A DNA stretch of 54,254 bases from Caldithrix abyssi (GCA_011369465.1 DRQG01000019.1:1-54254); one strand, 5' to 3'; counted from the first letter of the stretch, positions 35,791-45,098 are shown. Translations and numbers: made by a program. Notes: generated by a model from the letters alone, not told the origin.

Positions 35791-37241
35791 GATTTCATAT
35801 CGTATTACGTTATGTGGCGCTGGCTCTGCTCTTAAATGCTCTTTTTTTGGGTATCTCGGCGGCCATTTCCTATTTTAACGGCGATGATGCTTTTATGCCT
35901 TTACTGTACAGCGGACTGGTTACGGCTCTGTTCGGGATTTTCCCGTTGATTTTCGTACCGCCGGCTTCCAATATTACCAATAAAGAAGGATTATTGATCG
36001 TTGTATTAAGCTGGCTACTTTCTTGCCTTGTAGGAACGCTTCCTTATATTTTATGGGGCGGCGTATTCGATCTTACCAACGCCTGGTTCGAAAGTGTTTC
36101 CGGATTTACCACAACCGGTTCCACCATTCTGACCGATATTGAGGCATTGCCTATGGGGTTGCTGTTCTGGCGCTCTTCCACCCACTGGATTGGCGGTGTG
36201 GGCATTATCATTTTCGTTCTGTCCGTGCTGCCCTTTATCGGCATTGCCGAAATGGTTCTTTTCCGCAGCGAAATTTCTTCCATGGTCAGAGAAAACTTTC
36301 ATCACCGAGCCCGCCGCGCCATACAGATCATTGCCGGCGTGTATGTGGGACTTACCCTGCTGGAAACCATTGCCCTGGTTATAAGCGGTATGAACCTTTT
36401 TGACGCGCTTATCCATTCCTTTGCCACGGTTGCCACCGGCGGTTTTTCCAATAAAAACGCCAGCGTGGCTTTCTACCATAGCCCAACCATCGAAACAATC
36501 ATTATTGTGTTTATGATTCTTTCGGGTCTCCATTTCGGGCTGCTGTTTGGGGTGATCATGGGAAATATCCGCGATTTCTGGCGCTCCAGTGTGGTGCGTT
36601 ACTATCTGCTGGCTATGCTGGCCGGGGTGGCGCTTTCCGCCTGGAATATCCATGGCAGTGTAACCGCAAGTTGGACGGAAGCGTTCAGGCAGGCGGCCTT
36701 TAATGTCATATCCGTGGGTACGTCCACCGGTTTTGCCACGGCGGATACCACCCTATGGCCGGCTTTTTCTCAGTTGCTGCTTATCTTTTTTGCCCTGCAA
36801 TGCGCTTGCGCCGGGTCCACTTCAGGGGGTATTAAAACGGATCGCATCGTCTTGTTAGGGAAATCCTTTTTACGTCATCTGAAAGAATTGATGCATCCCA
36901 ATGCCGTCATCCCGGTTCGTGTGGACAGAATGGCGGTTGGCAATGATGTGGTGGGCAAGGGCGTGTTGTATGTGGCGGTATATCTGGGTATTGTTTTTAT
37001 AGCCACTTTGCTGCTTACGCTTTTGGGTGTGGATGTGCTCTCGGCCTTTTCCGGAGCGGTGGCCACCATGGGTAATGTGGGCCCCGGTTTGGGTACGGTG
37101 GGTTCCACGGGCAATTTTGCGCACATTCCCACAGCCGGAAAGTGGATCTATTCGCTCACTATGCTGCTGGGCCGGCTGGAAATCTATGCCTTTTTCATTT
37201 TCTTTACACCGGCTCAATGGAAAAAAACGATTTCGTACTAA
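35787..37241 (+). CDS. trkH: TrkH-family potassium uptake channel
   Basis: Inner-membrane potassium channel of the SKT superfamily. The 484-residue protein has the four pore repeats with filter-like loops SVSGFTTTGSTIL, TVATGGFSNKN, ISVGTSTGFATAD and ATMGNVGPGLGTVG, plus TrkH-type blocks such as FWRSSTHWIGGVGIIIF and AGSTSGGIKTDRI. Start at ATG 35787 overlaps the sensor stop; a start at 35754 would extend into the upstream frame and is not needed. TrkH proteins normally need a cytoplasmic TrkA (RCK) partner; none lies nearby, only the HAMP protein. Confidence 0.93.
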   Translation: MRFHIVLRYVALALLLNALFLGISAAISYFNGDDAFMPLLYSGLVTALFGIFPLIFVPPASNITNKEGLLIVVLSWLLSCLVGTLPYILWGGVFDLTNAWFESVSGFTTTGSTILTDIEALPMGLLFWRSSTHWIGGVGIIIFVLSVLPFIGIAEMVLFRSEISSMVRENFHHRARRAIQIIAGVYVGLTLLETIALVISGMNLFDALIHSFATVATGGFSNKNASVAFYHSPTIETIIIVFMILSGLHFGLLFGVIMGNIRDFWRSSVVRYYLLAMLAGVALSAWNIHGSVTASWTEAFRQAAFNVISVGTSTGFATADTTLWPAFSQLLLIFFALQCACAGSTSGGIKTDRIVLLGKSFLRHLKELMHPNAVIPVRVDRMAVGNDVVGKGVLYVAVYLGIVFIATLLLTLLGVDVLSAFSGAVATMGNVGPGLGTVGSTGNFAHIPTAGKWIYSLTMLLGRLEIYAFFIFFTPAQWKKTISY

Positions 37242-37307
37242 AGTGAAACGGAAAAATATTTTATACATAAACTTCGAATTCAATTTAACGAAGGTATAAT
37301 CCGGAAA

Positions 37308-38255
37308 ATGAGAGTTTCTTTACCCGCACAGAATGGCATAAAACCCGGAAAAAAATATTCCCCTACTAAAGCATTTTTAATTATTGTTTTTTTCTGTTTC
37401 TTTTCTACCGGATTGACGGCCGAAGAGGTGCGAATAACCGAAGTAAAAGACGCCGGTCTGTTTGTAACGGATACCGGGCAATGCCTTCGGCTGGCCGGCT
37501 TAACCTGTGTGAGCATGTACAGCGCGGATGAACGGGAACGGCATTTAGCCCTATTGGTGATGGAGTATGCTCAAAAAAACCTGTTGGATATCCCGCTGGA
37601 AGGGGATTTTGCCGGCAAAGATAGTTCCGGCTGTCTGTTGGTGCATTTATACCGGCCTTATCCTCTGGAAAAATTCAATATCAACGCTTTTTATCTGCAA
37701 AAAGGATACGCCCGGTATAGCCGGGTAAACAACGCCGGGCTCGACTCGCTTTACCGGAAAGCCAGCACCGAGGCCAAACGGGAAGGGCAGGGCCTGTGGA
37801 ACCTCAATCAGTATCTTCCAACGACGATAAGCCCGTACCGTCGTTTTCGTGTTTTGGGCGGCGGATTGGGGGATATAAATTTAGATCACTTTTTGATCAA
37901 TATATGGTTTAATTATCGCTGGTCTGATTTACTGCCTGTGGTTAAAAATGAGGATATGCTGTTATCGGTTTCCGCCGAAACGGGGCTGGCCGTCTATCTA
38001 CTGTTTCCTTACGCCGGCGTTGGGCTGGAAGCCCGTTACCGCAACCTGTCCGTCCGGGCGTCCACAGGCTGGGTAGTATCCATTTACTATCACAAGGACG
38101 AAGCGTTTAAAGCATATTCTTTTTTTCGCCTGGGTCTTGGCGCGCAGGTGCAATTAAGCGAAAAAGGTTATCTGGGACCGGAGCTATGGCTCATCTGGCT
38201 GCGAGAAGCATCGGAACCGATGCTGAGTATAGGGATGGCTGTTCCTATTTTTTAA
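37308..38255 (+). CDS. Exported SNase-like domain fused to a barrel-like domain, catalytic residues lost
   Basis: The 315-residue protein has a long N-region and a signal peptide ending LTA|E. Residues ~40-170 match the staphylococcal-nuclease (OB) fold: CLRLAGLTCVSM, KDSSGCLLVHLYRP, FNINAFYLQKGYARYSR and EGQGLWNLNQYLP. The usual active-site pattern R-x4-D-x2-E reads R-x4-T-x2-S here, and the second Arg (in D-x-Y-G-R) is replaced by Cys, so nuclease activity is unlikely. Residues ~180-315 form beta-rich, aromatic strands ending in SIGMAVPIF, as in outer-membrane barrels. The combination is unfamiliar to me. It is 66 nt after trkH. Confidence 0.7.
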   Translation: MRVSLPAQNGIKPGKKYSPTKAFLIIVFFCFFSTGLTAEEVRITEVKDAGLFVTDTGQCLRLAGLTCVSMYSADERERHLALLVMEYAQKNLLDIPLEGDFAGKDSSGCLLVHLYRPYPLEKFNINAFYLQKGYARYSRVNNAGLDSLYRKASTEAKREGQGLWNLNQYLPTTISPYRRFRVLGGGLGDINLDHFLINIWFNYRWSDLLPVVKNEDMLLSVSAETGLAVYLLFPYAGVGLEARYRNLSVRASTGWVVSIYYHKDEAFKAYSFFRLGLGAQVQLSEKGYLGPELWLIWLREASEPMLSIGMAVPIF

Positions 38256-38302
38256 CAGCGGGCAAGAGGTTTAACATCACAACAAAGACGGAAAAGACAG
38301 AA

Positions 38303-39271
38303 ATGGCTAAAAAGCATTCTTCAAATAAAATCCCCTTGCTGGTTTTGGGCGATTTTGCCTGGGACGTACTCATCCGCACCAACAGCAAATTATTGCCCGG
38401 CGGCGATACTTTTGGCGAGGTGATGTTTGCCGCAGGGGGCAGCGCGGCCAATACGGCCGTATGGGCGCGCCGCTGCGGAATGCCCACTACCTTTGTTGGT
38501 AAAATCGGCCGTGACCGCTTCGGCCGGCTGGCCGAGGAAAATCTGGCCTGGGAACAGGTGGAAGCGCATTTCATCAAAACCGACGAGCACCGCACCGCAG
38601 CGGTCGCCGTCTGGATTGATGAAAAGGGACAACGATCCATGGTTTCCGGCCGCGGGGCCGATTTTTACCTGCTCTCTTCCGAACTGCCTAAAAATTTGCT
38701 GCAAAACAGCCGGCATCTGTATCTGACCGCCTGGTCGTTGTTCACAGACCCGCCTCGCACAGCGGCCCGGATGGCGGCGGAAATTGTCAAATCCCACGGT
38801 GGAACGGTTTCGCTCGATCCGGCTTCGTTTCAACTCATCCGCCAGCGCGGGACGGAACGCTGTCTGGGTTTTTTAAAGGAAATTCAACCCGATCTTTTCT
38901 TTCCCAATTACGAAGAAGGCCAGGCGCTTACCGGGCAGGATGATCCCGATAAAATATTGGATACTCTGATCGGTTATTTCCCGGGGACAATGATCGTTTT
39001 GAAACTGGACGCCAAAGGCGCGATTTTGTGGGACAGAAAAGTGAAGAAAAAAATACCGCCCCAAACCGATACCATAATCGACGCCACCGGGGCGGGAGAT
39101 TCCTTTTCCGGAGCGTTCCTTGCCCATTATTTGCAGAATGGCGCTGCGGAATCGGCGGCGCATTTTGCCGTAAAAATCTCTTCCTGGGTTATCAATCAGA
39201 TCGGCGCCCGTCCACAGCCGGATCAAAAATTGAAAACGATCATAGAAAGCGCTGAGGAAATCAGCTCCTGA
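38303..39271 (+). CDS. PfkB-family sugar kinase
   Basis: Ribokinase-fold ATP-dependent kinase. The 322-residue protein shows the first PfkB signature region AAGGSAANTAVWARRCG, the FVGKIGRDRFGRLAEENL block and the second signature DATGAGDSFSGAFLAHYL with the catalytic Asp of GAGD. The substrate (ribose, adenosine, fructose or another sugar) cannot be decided. I place the start at ATG 38303; an upstream in-frame ATG at 38186 lies inside the preceding gene and would add 39 residues without similarity to the family. It is followed 105 nt later by the DUF3179 gene. Confidence 0.9.
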   Translation: MAKKHSSNKIPLLVLGDFAWDVLIRTNSKLLPGGDTFGEVMFAAGGSAANTAVWARRCGMPTTFVGKIGRDRFGRLAEENLAWEQVEAHFIKTDEHRTAAVAVWIDEKGQRSMVSGRGADFYLLSSELPKNLLQNSRHLYLTAWSLFTDPPRTAARMAAEIVKSHGGTVSLDPASFQLIRQRGTERCLGFLKEIQPDLFFPNYEEGQALTGQDDPDKILDTLIGYFPGTMIVLKLDAKGAILWDRKVKKKIPPQTDTIIDATGAGDSFSGAFLAHYLQNGAAESAAHFAVKISSWVINQIGARPQPDQKLKTIIESAEEISS

Positions 39272-39376
39272 AATCAAAAAGACTGTGATGACAAGTAATA
39301 GTGAACGTCTTTCACAGGTAGAATATTTTCGACACGGAGACAGTTATATTCTTTAGGTAAATATGGTAGAGAACCA

Positions 39377-40402
39377 ATGAAAACGATGATACAAATTATT
39401 TTAGGAATTTTGATGACCGTGATCTCATACAAAACCACCCAGGGGCAGCCGGCGCAGGCCAAAGTTGTTGCCGTTATTGACGGCGATGAGATGTATCGGG
39501 TTTTGGCACCGGACGACATCCCGGCTATTCGCGAACCGCAATTTCTTAGCGGCACAGAGGCCGAAGAGCAGATGGCCCCGGATGAACCGGTGATCGCTTT
39601 GCGCATCGGCGGCGAAGCGCGTGCCTACTCGCTTTGGCAATTGGACCGTCATGAAATTGTGAACGATTATCTGGGTGAAACCCCCATCGCCGTAACCTGG
39701 TGACCGCTGTGCCATACGGGCGTAGTTTACGTTCGGGAGATAGAAGGAAAAGAATTGACATTTATTGTTTCGGGCCGTTTATGGCGCAACAGTATGATTA
39801 TGCAGGACGAACAAACCGGAAGCTACTGGAGCCATATAACCGGCGCGGCTCTGCTTGGCGAATTAAAGGGCACTCAGCTCCGTTCACTTACCGCCGTACA
39901 AACCGACTGGGAAAAATGGTACGGCGCCAATCCGGATACCAAAGTATTAAAGAAAGAAGCAGAGATTCGTTCATCCTCGTATGAAGGGTATTTTAACGAT
40001 CCCCGGCGCACCGGTATCTTTCGGGCCCGTTATTTATTGGATCGATTGCCGGGCAAAGAACTGGTGCACGGCCTGCATCTGGGCGTTCATGCTCTGGCCG
40101 TAACCGATGCCTTGATGGAAAAGAAACCCTTCCTGCGCACCAGGCTGAACAATATTCCAATCGTATTGATACGAACAAATGCCGACGGCGTGCGCGCCTT
40201 TGAAGCCGGCGAACACCGTCTGTATCCTGCAGCGGATGAAAAATATTTGCGGGATGAAGCCACCGGTTCTCTGTGGAAGGCGGCAACGGGCCGCTGCGTG
40301 GACGGCCGGCTGCGGGGCAGCGCTTTAAAGGAAATCCCCGTTACCGTGGCCTACTGGTTTGCCTGGAGTAATTTTTATCCTAATACATTGGTACTGGATT
40401 AA
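39377..40402 (+). CDS. DUF3179-family exported protein, candidate selenoprotein (in-frame UGA = Sec109)
   Basis: DUF3179 proteins have unknown function. Read through the TGA at 39701-39703, the frame gives 341 residues with a signal peptide (TQG|Q). Before the TGA: VNDYLGETPIAVTW. After it: PLCHTGVVYVREIEG, TFIVSGRLWRNSMIM, DEQTGSYWSHITG and a C-terminal WFAWSNFYPNTLVLD. Family members carry V-T-Y-C-P-L-C-x-T/S at this point, so the TGA replaces the first Cys of CPLC, giving U-P-L-C. No other stop or frame change interrupts the 233 codons that follow. A SECIS-like hairpin follows the TGA. Alternatives are a sequencing error or a recent nonsense mutation. A UxxC pair in an exported protein would suggest redox chemistry (inference). 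Confidence 0.72.
39704..39735 (+). promoter_or_regulatory. Candidate bacterial SECIS element downstream of the UGA codon
   Basis: CGGGCGTA (39717-39724) pairs with TACGTTCG (39728-39735), an 8-bp stem with two G-U pairs, closed by a GTT loop (39725-39727). The loop starts 21 nt after the TGA. Bacterial SECIS elements are local hairpins inside the reading frame with a short apical loop carrying a G among its first bases, at about this distance from the UGA. Identified by eye; no folding energy was calculated. Confidence 0.55.
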
Positions 40403-40428
40403 CGGCTTTTGCCGGAGAAATCTGCCTG

Positions 40429-40773
40429 CTAACAGGTCAGATGCAGAACAAAATTGGTGTCTGGTTCATTCAACCGTTGTATGGCCTGCGGCGTCGGTTC
40501 GATGAGTAACTGCACGCCCAATTCCGCGGCTTTACGATGGATGTCTTTTTCTACCGGCAGGCTGCCGTACTGACCGCTGCCGATAACCAGCCGCTTGCAG
40601 TTCCACGGTATATTTTCCTGCAGGGTAAGCGGCGTATGGCCGTAAACGGATTTCTTTTTACGCGAGGCGGTCTTATCTCGTAAGGCTATTTGCCCGCTAT
40701 CGATGACAATGTCTTCATTATAGCTCCGGCCGTCTATGGTAATCCGGCCGAATTGCAGGTTATCCACCTTCAT
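40429..40773 (-). CDS. Mth938/NDUFAF3-like domain protein
   Basis: Small cytoplasmic protein of the Mth938-like (DUF498) family, function unknown in bacteria; the mitochondrial relative NDUFAF3 assists complex I assembly. The 114-residue protein shows FGRITIDGRSYNEDIVIDSG at the start, RLVIGSGQYGSLPV in the middle and the end pattern LLIEPTPQAIQRLNE and HLTC. Length fits the single-domain family. It is convergent with the DUF3179 gene, 26 nt apart. It is transcribed alone. Confidence 0.82.
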   Translation of the reverse strand: MKVDNLQFGRITIDGRSYNEDIVIDSGQIALRDKTASRKKKSVYGHTPLTLQENIPWNCKRLVIGSGQYGSLPVEKDIHRKAAELGVQLLIEPTPQAIQRLNEPDTNFVLHLTC

Positions 40774-40910
40774 AATATCTTCCTTATTTTATCCAGAAGA
40801 AGTCTGATCGATATAATCCGGATCGTATTCCGTTGCGAACATAAGTCAAGAACACGGATAGTTTAATATCCTCGTTTCCCTGTGTCAAGGCTTGCGCTAC
40901 CGGGCCGTAA

Positions 40911-40990
40911 CCCACCCAATTTCCTTCCCTTCGGCGAAGGGAAGGGTGCAGCATGGCGGCTGTGAGGATTTTTACGACTGGGGGTGGGTG
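40911..40990. repeat. Composite palindrome with 10-bp core stem
   Basis: CCTTCCCTTC (40923-40932) and GAAGGGAAGG (40936-40945) form a perfect 10-bp stem with a GGC loop. It is bracketed by ACCCACCC at 40911-40918 and GGGTGGGT near 40982-40989, which are complementary to each other. Related sequences recur near 41290 and 43345. Confidence 0.6.
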
Positions 40991-41030
40991 TCTTCCGGAT
41001 TGTCAACCATACTCTTCTAAATTCCCTCGC

Positions 41031-41200
41031 CCGTCATGCTGAGCTTGTCTCAGCATCCCTTGTTTAAGTGATGGGATTCCGAATCAAGTTCGGAATGATG
41101 TAACCCGTCATGCTGAACCCCGGCCTGACGCCAGGACAGACTTGTTTCAGCATCCTATGTTTTAGAAGACGGGATTCCGGAACAAGCCCGGAATGACACC
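41031..41200. repeat. Two tandem copies of a two-hairpin palindromic element
   Basis: Copy 1 (41031-41100): ATGCTGAG/CTCAGCAT (41036-41043, 41049-41056) and ATTCCGAA/TTCGGAAT (41076-41083, 41089-41096). Copy 2 (41105-41196): ATGCTGAA...TTCAGCAT, then ATTCCGG...CCGGAAT. Both have the order CCGTCATGCTGA, CAGCATCC, GGGATTCCG, CGGAATGA. REP/BIME-like intergenic repeats of this sort are common in bacteria; no coding sequence is seen. Confidence 0.75.
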
Positions 41201-41349
41201 GCCTTTTCCGGCCCAGAGCTGAAATAGGAAAGCAATGCCACCGCTAAAACCTGCTTTATCGGAGGCGTTGCAAACCCTGCCCGCAAACCACCCAACCCCC
41301 TCCTTTTCGGAGAAAGGAAATGTAAAGAGTAAAAAAGATGAATCCCTTC

Positions 41350-41378
41350 TTGATAAAACCGAATAAAGTTCATAAATT
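41350..41378 (+). promoter_or_regulatory. Putative groEL promoter
   Basis: TTGATA (41350-41355), 17-nt spacer, TAAATT (41373-41378), directly overlapping the start of the CIRCE operator, as expected for an HrcA-repressed sigma70 promoter. The 5' leader would be about 165 nt. Confidence 0.5.
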
Positions 41379-41403
41379 AGCAGTCTTTGATTGAGAGTGC
41401 TAA
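41377..41403 (+). promoter_or_regulatory. CIRCE operator (HrcA binding site)
   Basis: TTAGCAGTC, nine bases, GAGTGCTAA. The consensus is TTAGCACTC-N9-GAGTGCTAA, so only one base in the left arm deviates. It lies 147 nt upstream of groEL and indicates heat-shock control by HrcA; hrcA itself is not in this window. Confidence 0.87.
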
Positions 41404-41450
41404 GCTCGTAATTGGTTATTCTTCAACAGGTTAAGATGAGAAGCCGATAA

Positions 41451-43178
<1,728 letters not shown>

Positions 43179-43202
43179 ACGATTGTTTCTTGCATCGAAT
43201 AG

Positions 43203-43238
43203 AAAGCGGAACGTTGATGACGGCGTTCCGCTTTTTTT
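43203..43238 (+). terminator. Intrinsic terminator of groEL
   Basis: AAAGCGGAACG (43203-43213) pairs with CGTTCCGCTTT (43224-43234) over a 10-nt loop and runs into seven Ts (43232-43238). Perfect 11-bp stem 25 nt after the groEL stop. Confidence 0.92.
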
Positions 43239-44241
43239 ATTTCTTCCACATGACTGGTGAGGAAATATAAAAGCGTGCCGTAGGTAACACGGTGGTCAAC
43301 CCACCCTGATTCGTAAAAACCAGACTGGTGCCACGGTACGCCCCTCCATTCGCTGTCGAAGGGAGGGTGTGGGAGTTGGTTGTGGCCAGGGTTTGCTGTC
43401 AGCGTTTTTCTCCATCTCTGACTTCCCGTCTTGCAACTCTTCCGGTATATAGTTAAAATAAACTTTGTACGGAAACCTTACCGTAAACGTGAGGTGAGCG
43501 CAAAAGAAAAATGGCCTGAATACAGAATCCCGCTTAACTAATGCGGGTCAAAAACCGAAAACGGAAAAAGGATAGCCGAAAGCTGATTTAACGTGTTAGT
43601 AAGTTGGAGTTGGATATTGGAAACTTGAAATTTGAAACTGGGAACTCGGAACTGGATACTCGATGCTGGATGCTGGAAAATCGGAACAAATAACTCAATA
43701 ACTTAATAACTTGGAACTGAAAACTTTCGCAGCGAAGCGAAGAACCCGCTGTGGCAAAGGGAACTGGGAATGAAATGAAAAATGACAAATGAAAAAAGAC
43801 AAAAGAAAAAACCTTAGCATTTTGGCGGCTTTGTGTGAGATATCTTCCTTAGCTTAAATAAAAAATACAAAATAAAAAAATAAAAAAACTCTGTGCTCTT
43901 GGCGCGCTCAGTGGTCAACCCAAAAGGTGCAAAGGCGCAGAGGCACAAAATAACGCAAGATTTATCTTGCCACCTGACGACAAAGGCAGAAGGCACATAG
44001 GCACAAAGTACATAGTAATTGGTACTTAGTACAGAGTAGAAAGTGACGGGTATTTAGAAATTTGAAATTAGAAATTAGAAACTTGAAACTTGAAACTGGA
44101 TACTGGATGCAGGATGCTGGAAAATGAAAATTAGCTGATGGCCTTGAACTGATAACTGAGAACTAAAAACTAAAAGCCGATAGCTGATAGCTGATAGCCG
44201 ACAGCCAACTACTAACAACTAAGCAATCAACCAAACAACAA
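43239..44241. repeat. Long low-complexity intergenic region with short-word repeats
   Basis: About 1 kb with no gene I can support. 43260-43400 holds another copy of the CCACCC / CCCTCC...GGAGGG palindrome type found near 40911. From about 43600 to 44200 the DNA is built of variants of short words: TTGGAAACTTGAAA, GGAACTGGATACT, GATGCTGGATGCTGG, GAGAACTAAAAACT and AGCTGATAGCTGATAGC. At 43926-43948 a further type, GCAAAGGCGCAGAGGCACAA, appears and is partly repeated at 43982-44006. Spacing is irregular, so it is not a CRISPR array. Small frames inside it use only the repeat words. Confidence 0.7.
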
Positions 44242-44898
44242 ATGAACTTGCATAAAAACTTCATCCGTATCGAAATCACTCCGCCCATGCGGGAAATCGC
44301 CGTTTATCACGCCCGCAGGCGCAGTGAGAAAATAAAACGTCGTTTTGTTCCGGAAAATGCGCCTTTATCCGCATTGGAAAGCAACTTTGTAGGCGCTCTG
44401 GGCGAAGTGGCTGTGCGGTACCTTTTCAGCGGGCAAAAGGAATTAAAAGACGACTATGATCTCGGTAAAACAGACAGCGGCGATGTTCGGATCAACGGCA
44501 AAATGTACGATATCAAAAGCGAAGGGGTGCCGCTCTCTTTGTATATCAAATTGTATGAGGGCCGGATAAAACCGTATGAGCCTTACGGCTGCCGGGTGTG
44601 GACGGCCAAACATCTGGCCCACCTGCCCAAATATGACGGCGGTGTGATTTTTACCGCGCTTCCGATCATGCAAACGGAACAGCAAAAACAGGATGAGTTG
44701 TTGAGAAAAGATATTCTGGAAGGAATGGATCATCTGATTATTTTGGGATATGCTCTCCCCGAAGAGATTCGCGCTAAAAAGCCGCAACGTTATTCGCCCC
44801 CTCATCCGGTGAGCGGGAAACGCTATCCCTATTACTCACCTAATATGGTCTTTCATCACAGCGAACTGCATCCCGTTCATTCACTCATTAATCGATGA
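44242..44898 (+). CDS. Hypothetical protein with PD-(D/E)XK-nuclease-like core
   Basis: No named family recognised. The 218-residue protein shows a pattern typical of the restriction-endonuclease fold: E55 in GALGEVAVRYLF, D81 in GDVRINGK, and D90-I-K92 in MYDIKSE, i.e. helix Glu, then Asp, then D-x-K with the strand spacing expected for PD-(D/E)XK enzymes. The N-terminus (RIEITPPMREIAVYHARRRS) and a C-terminus rich in Pro, Tyr and His (YPYYSPNMVFHHSELHPVHS) are unassigned. No methyltransferase or mobile gene is adjacent. Start ATG lacks a clear ribosome-binding site and lies at the edge of the repeat region. Nuclease activity is inference. Confidence 0.68.
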   Translation: MNLHKNFIRIEITPPMREIAVYHARRRSEKIKRRFVPENAPLSALESNFVGALGEVAVRYLFSGQKELKDDYDLGKTDSGDVRINGKMYDIKSEGVPLSLYIKLYEGRIKPYEPYGCRVWTAKHLAHLPKYDGGVIFTALPIMQTEQQKQDELLRKDILEGMDHLIILGYALPEEIRAKKPQRYSPPHPVSGKRYPYYSPNMVFHHSELHPVHSLINR

Positions 44899-44939
44899 GA
44901 GCCTTTGTATCTGTGTAAAATATCGGTGGTTAAAATAGG

Positions 44940-45098
44940 TTATTTTCGGCGCACGGCCGGCGGTCGGTTCAGGGGGCATCCGGCGCAAACCCGGCCGTCT
45001 TCGCCCCGGGTTAAAGTACGTTTTAGATAGATAAAAATATACAGGACGGCGCCCAAACCGACAAGCGCCAATATAAATATTTCAACGACATTCATCAT
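44940..45098 (-). CDS. FeoB-associated Cys-rich membrane protein
   Basis: The 52-residue protein begins MMNVVEIFILALVGLGAVLY (one membrane helix) and ends in a cytosolic tail with CAGCP, the pattern of the small FeoB-associated Cys-rich proteins encoded next to feoB. Its ATG at 45098 overlaps the feoB stop by one base (TAATG); a second ATG follows at 45095. A longer frame reaching back to 45239 lies inside feoB and is not credible. A role in ferrous-iron transport is inferred from position. Confidence 0.8.
   Translation of the reverse strand: MMNVVEIFILALVGLGAVLYIFIYLKRTLTRGEDGRVCAGCPLNRPPAVRRK

Larger units (their letters stand above)
40774..41376. other. Intergenic region rich in palindromic repeats
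   Basis: 603 nt without a supported gene. It contains a composite palindrome at 40911-40990 and two related palindromic units at 41031-41200 (listed separately), then at about 41270-41330 a partly degenerate copy of the first type (AAACCACCCAACCCCCTCC, TTCGGAG). The last part leads into the groEL promoter. Confidence 0.7.

Noticed and set aside
39377-39703. Separate 108-residue gene ending at the TGA, with a second gene starting at the TTG at 39755
   Set aside because: Both halves belong to one DUF3179 domain in the same frame, and the 17 codons between the TGA and 39755 encode conserved family residues. The second part has no ribosome-binding site or signal peptide of its own.
39377-40402. 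Simple pseudogene
   Set aside because: There is only one stop, no frameshift, conserved C-terminal motifs, and the stop sits at the one Cys where selenocysteine is plausible. The possibility is kept as the main alternative.
41155-41373. 72-residue minus-strand frame before groEL
   Set aside because: It is made of palindromic repeat sequence and lies over the groEL promoter region.
43560-44240. CRISPR array
   Set aside because: The repeated words differ in length and sequence and have no constant spacing or unique spacers, and there are no cas genes.
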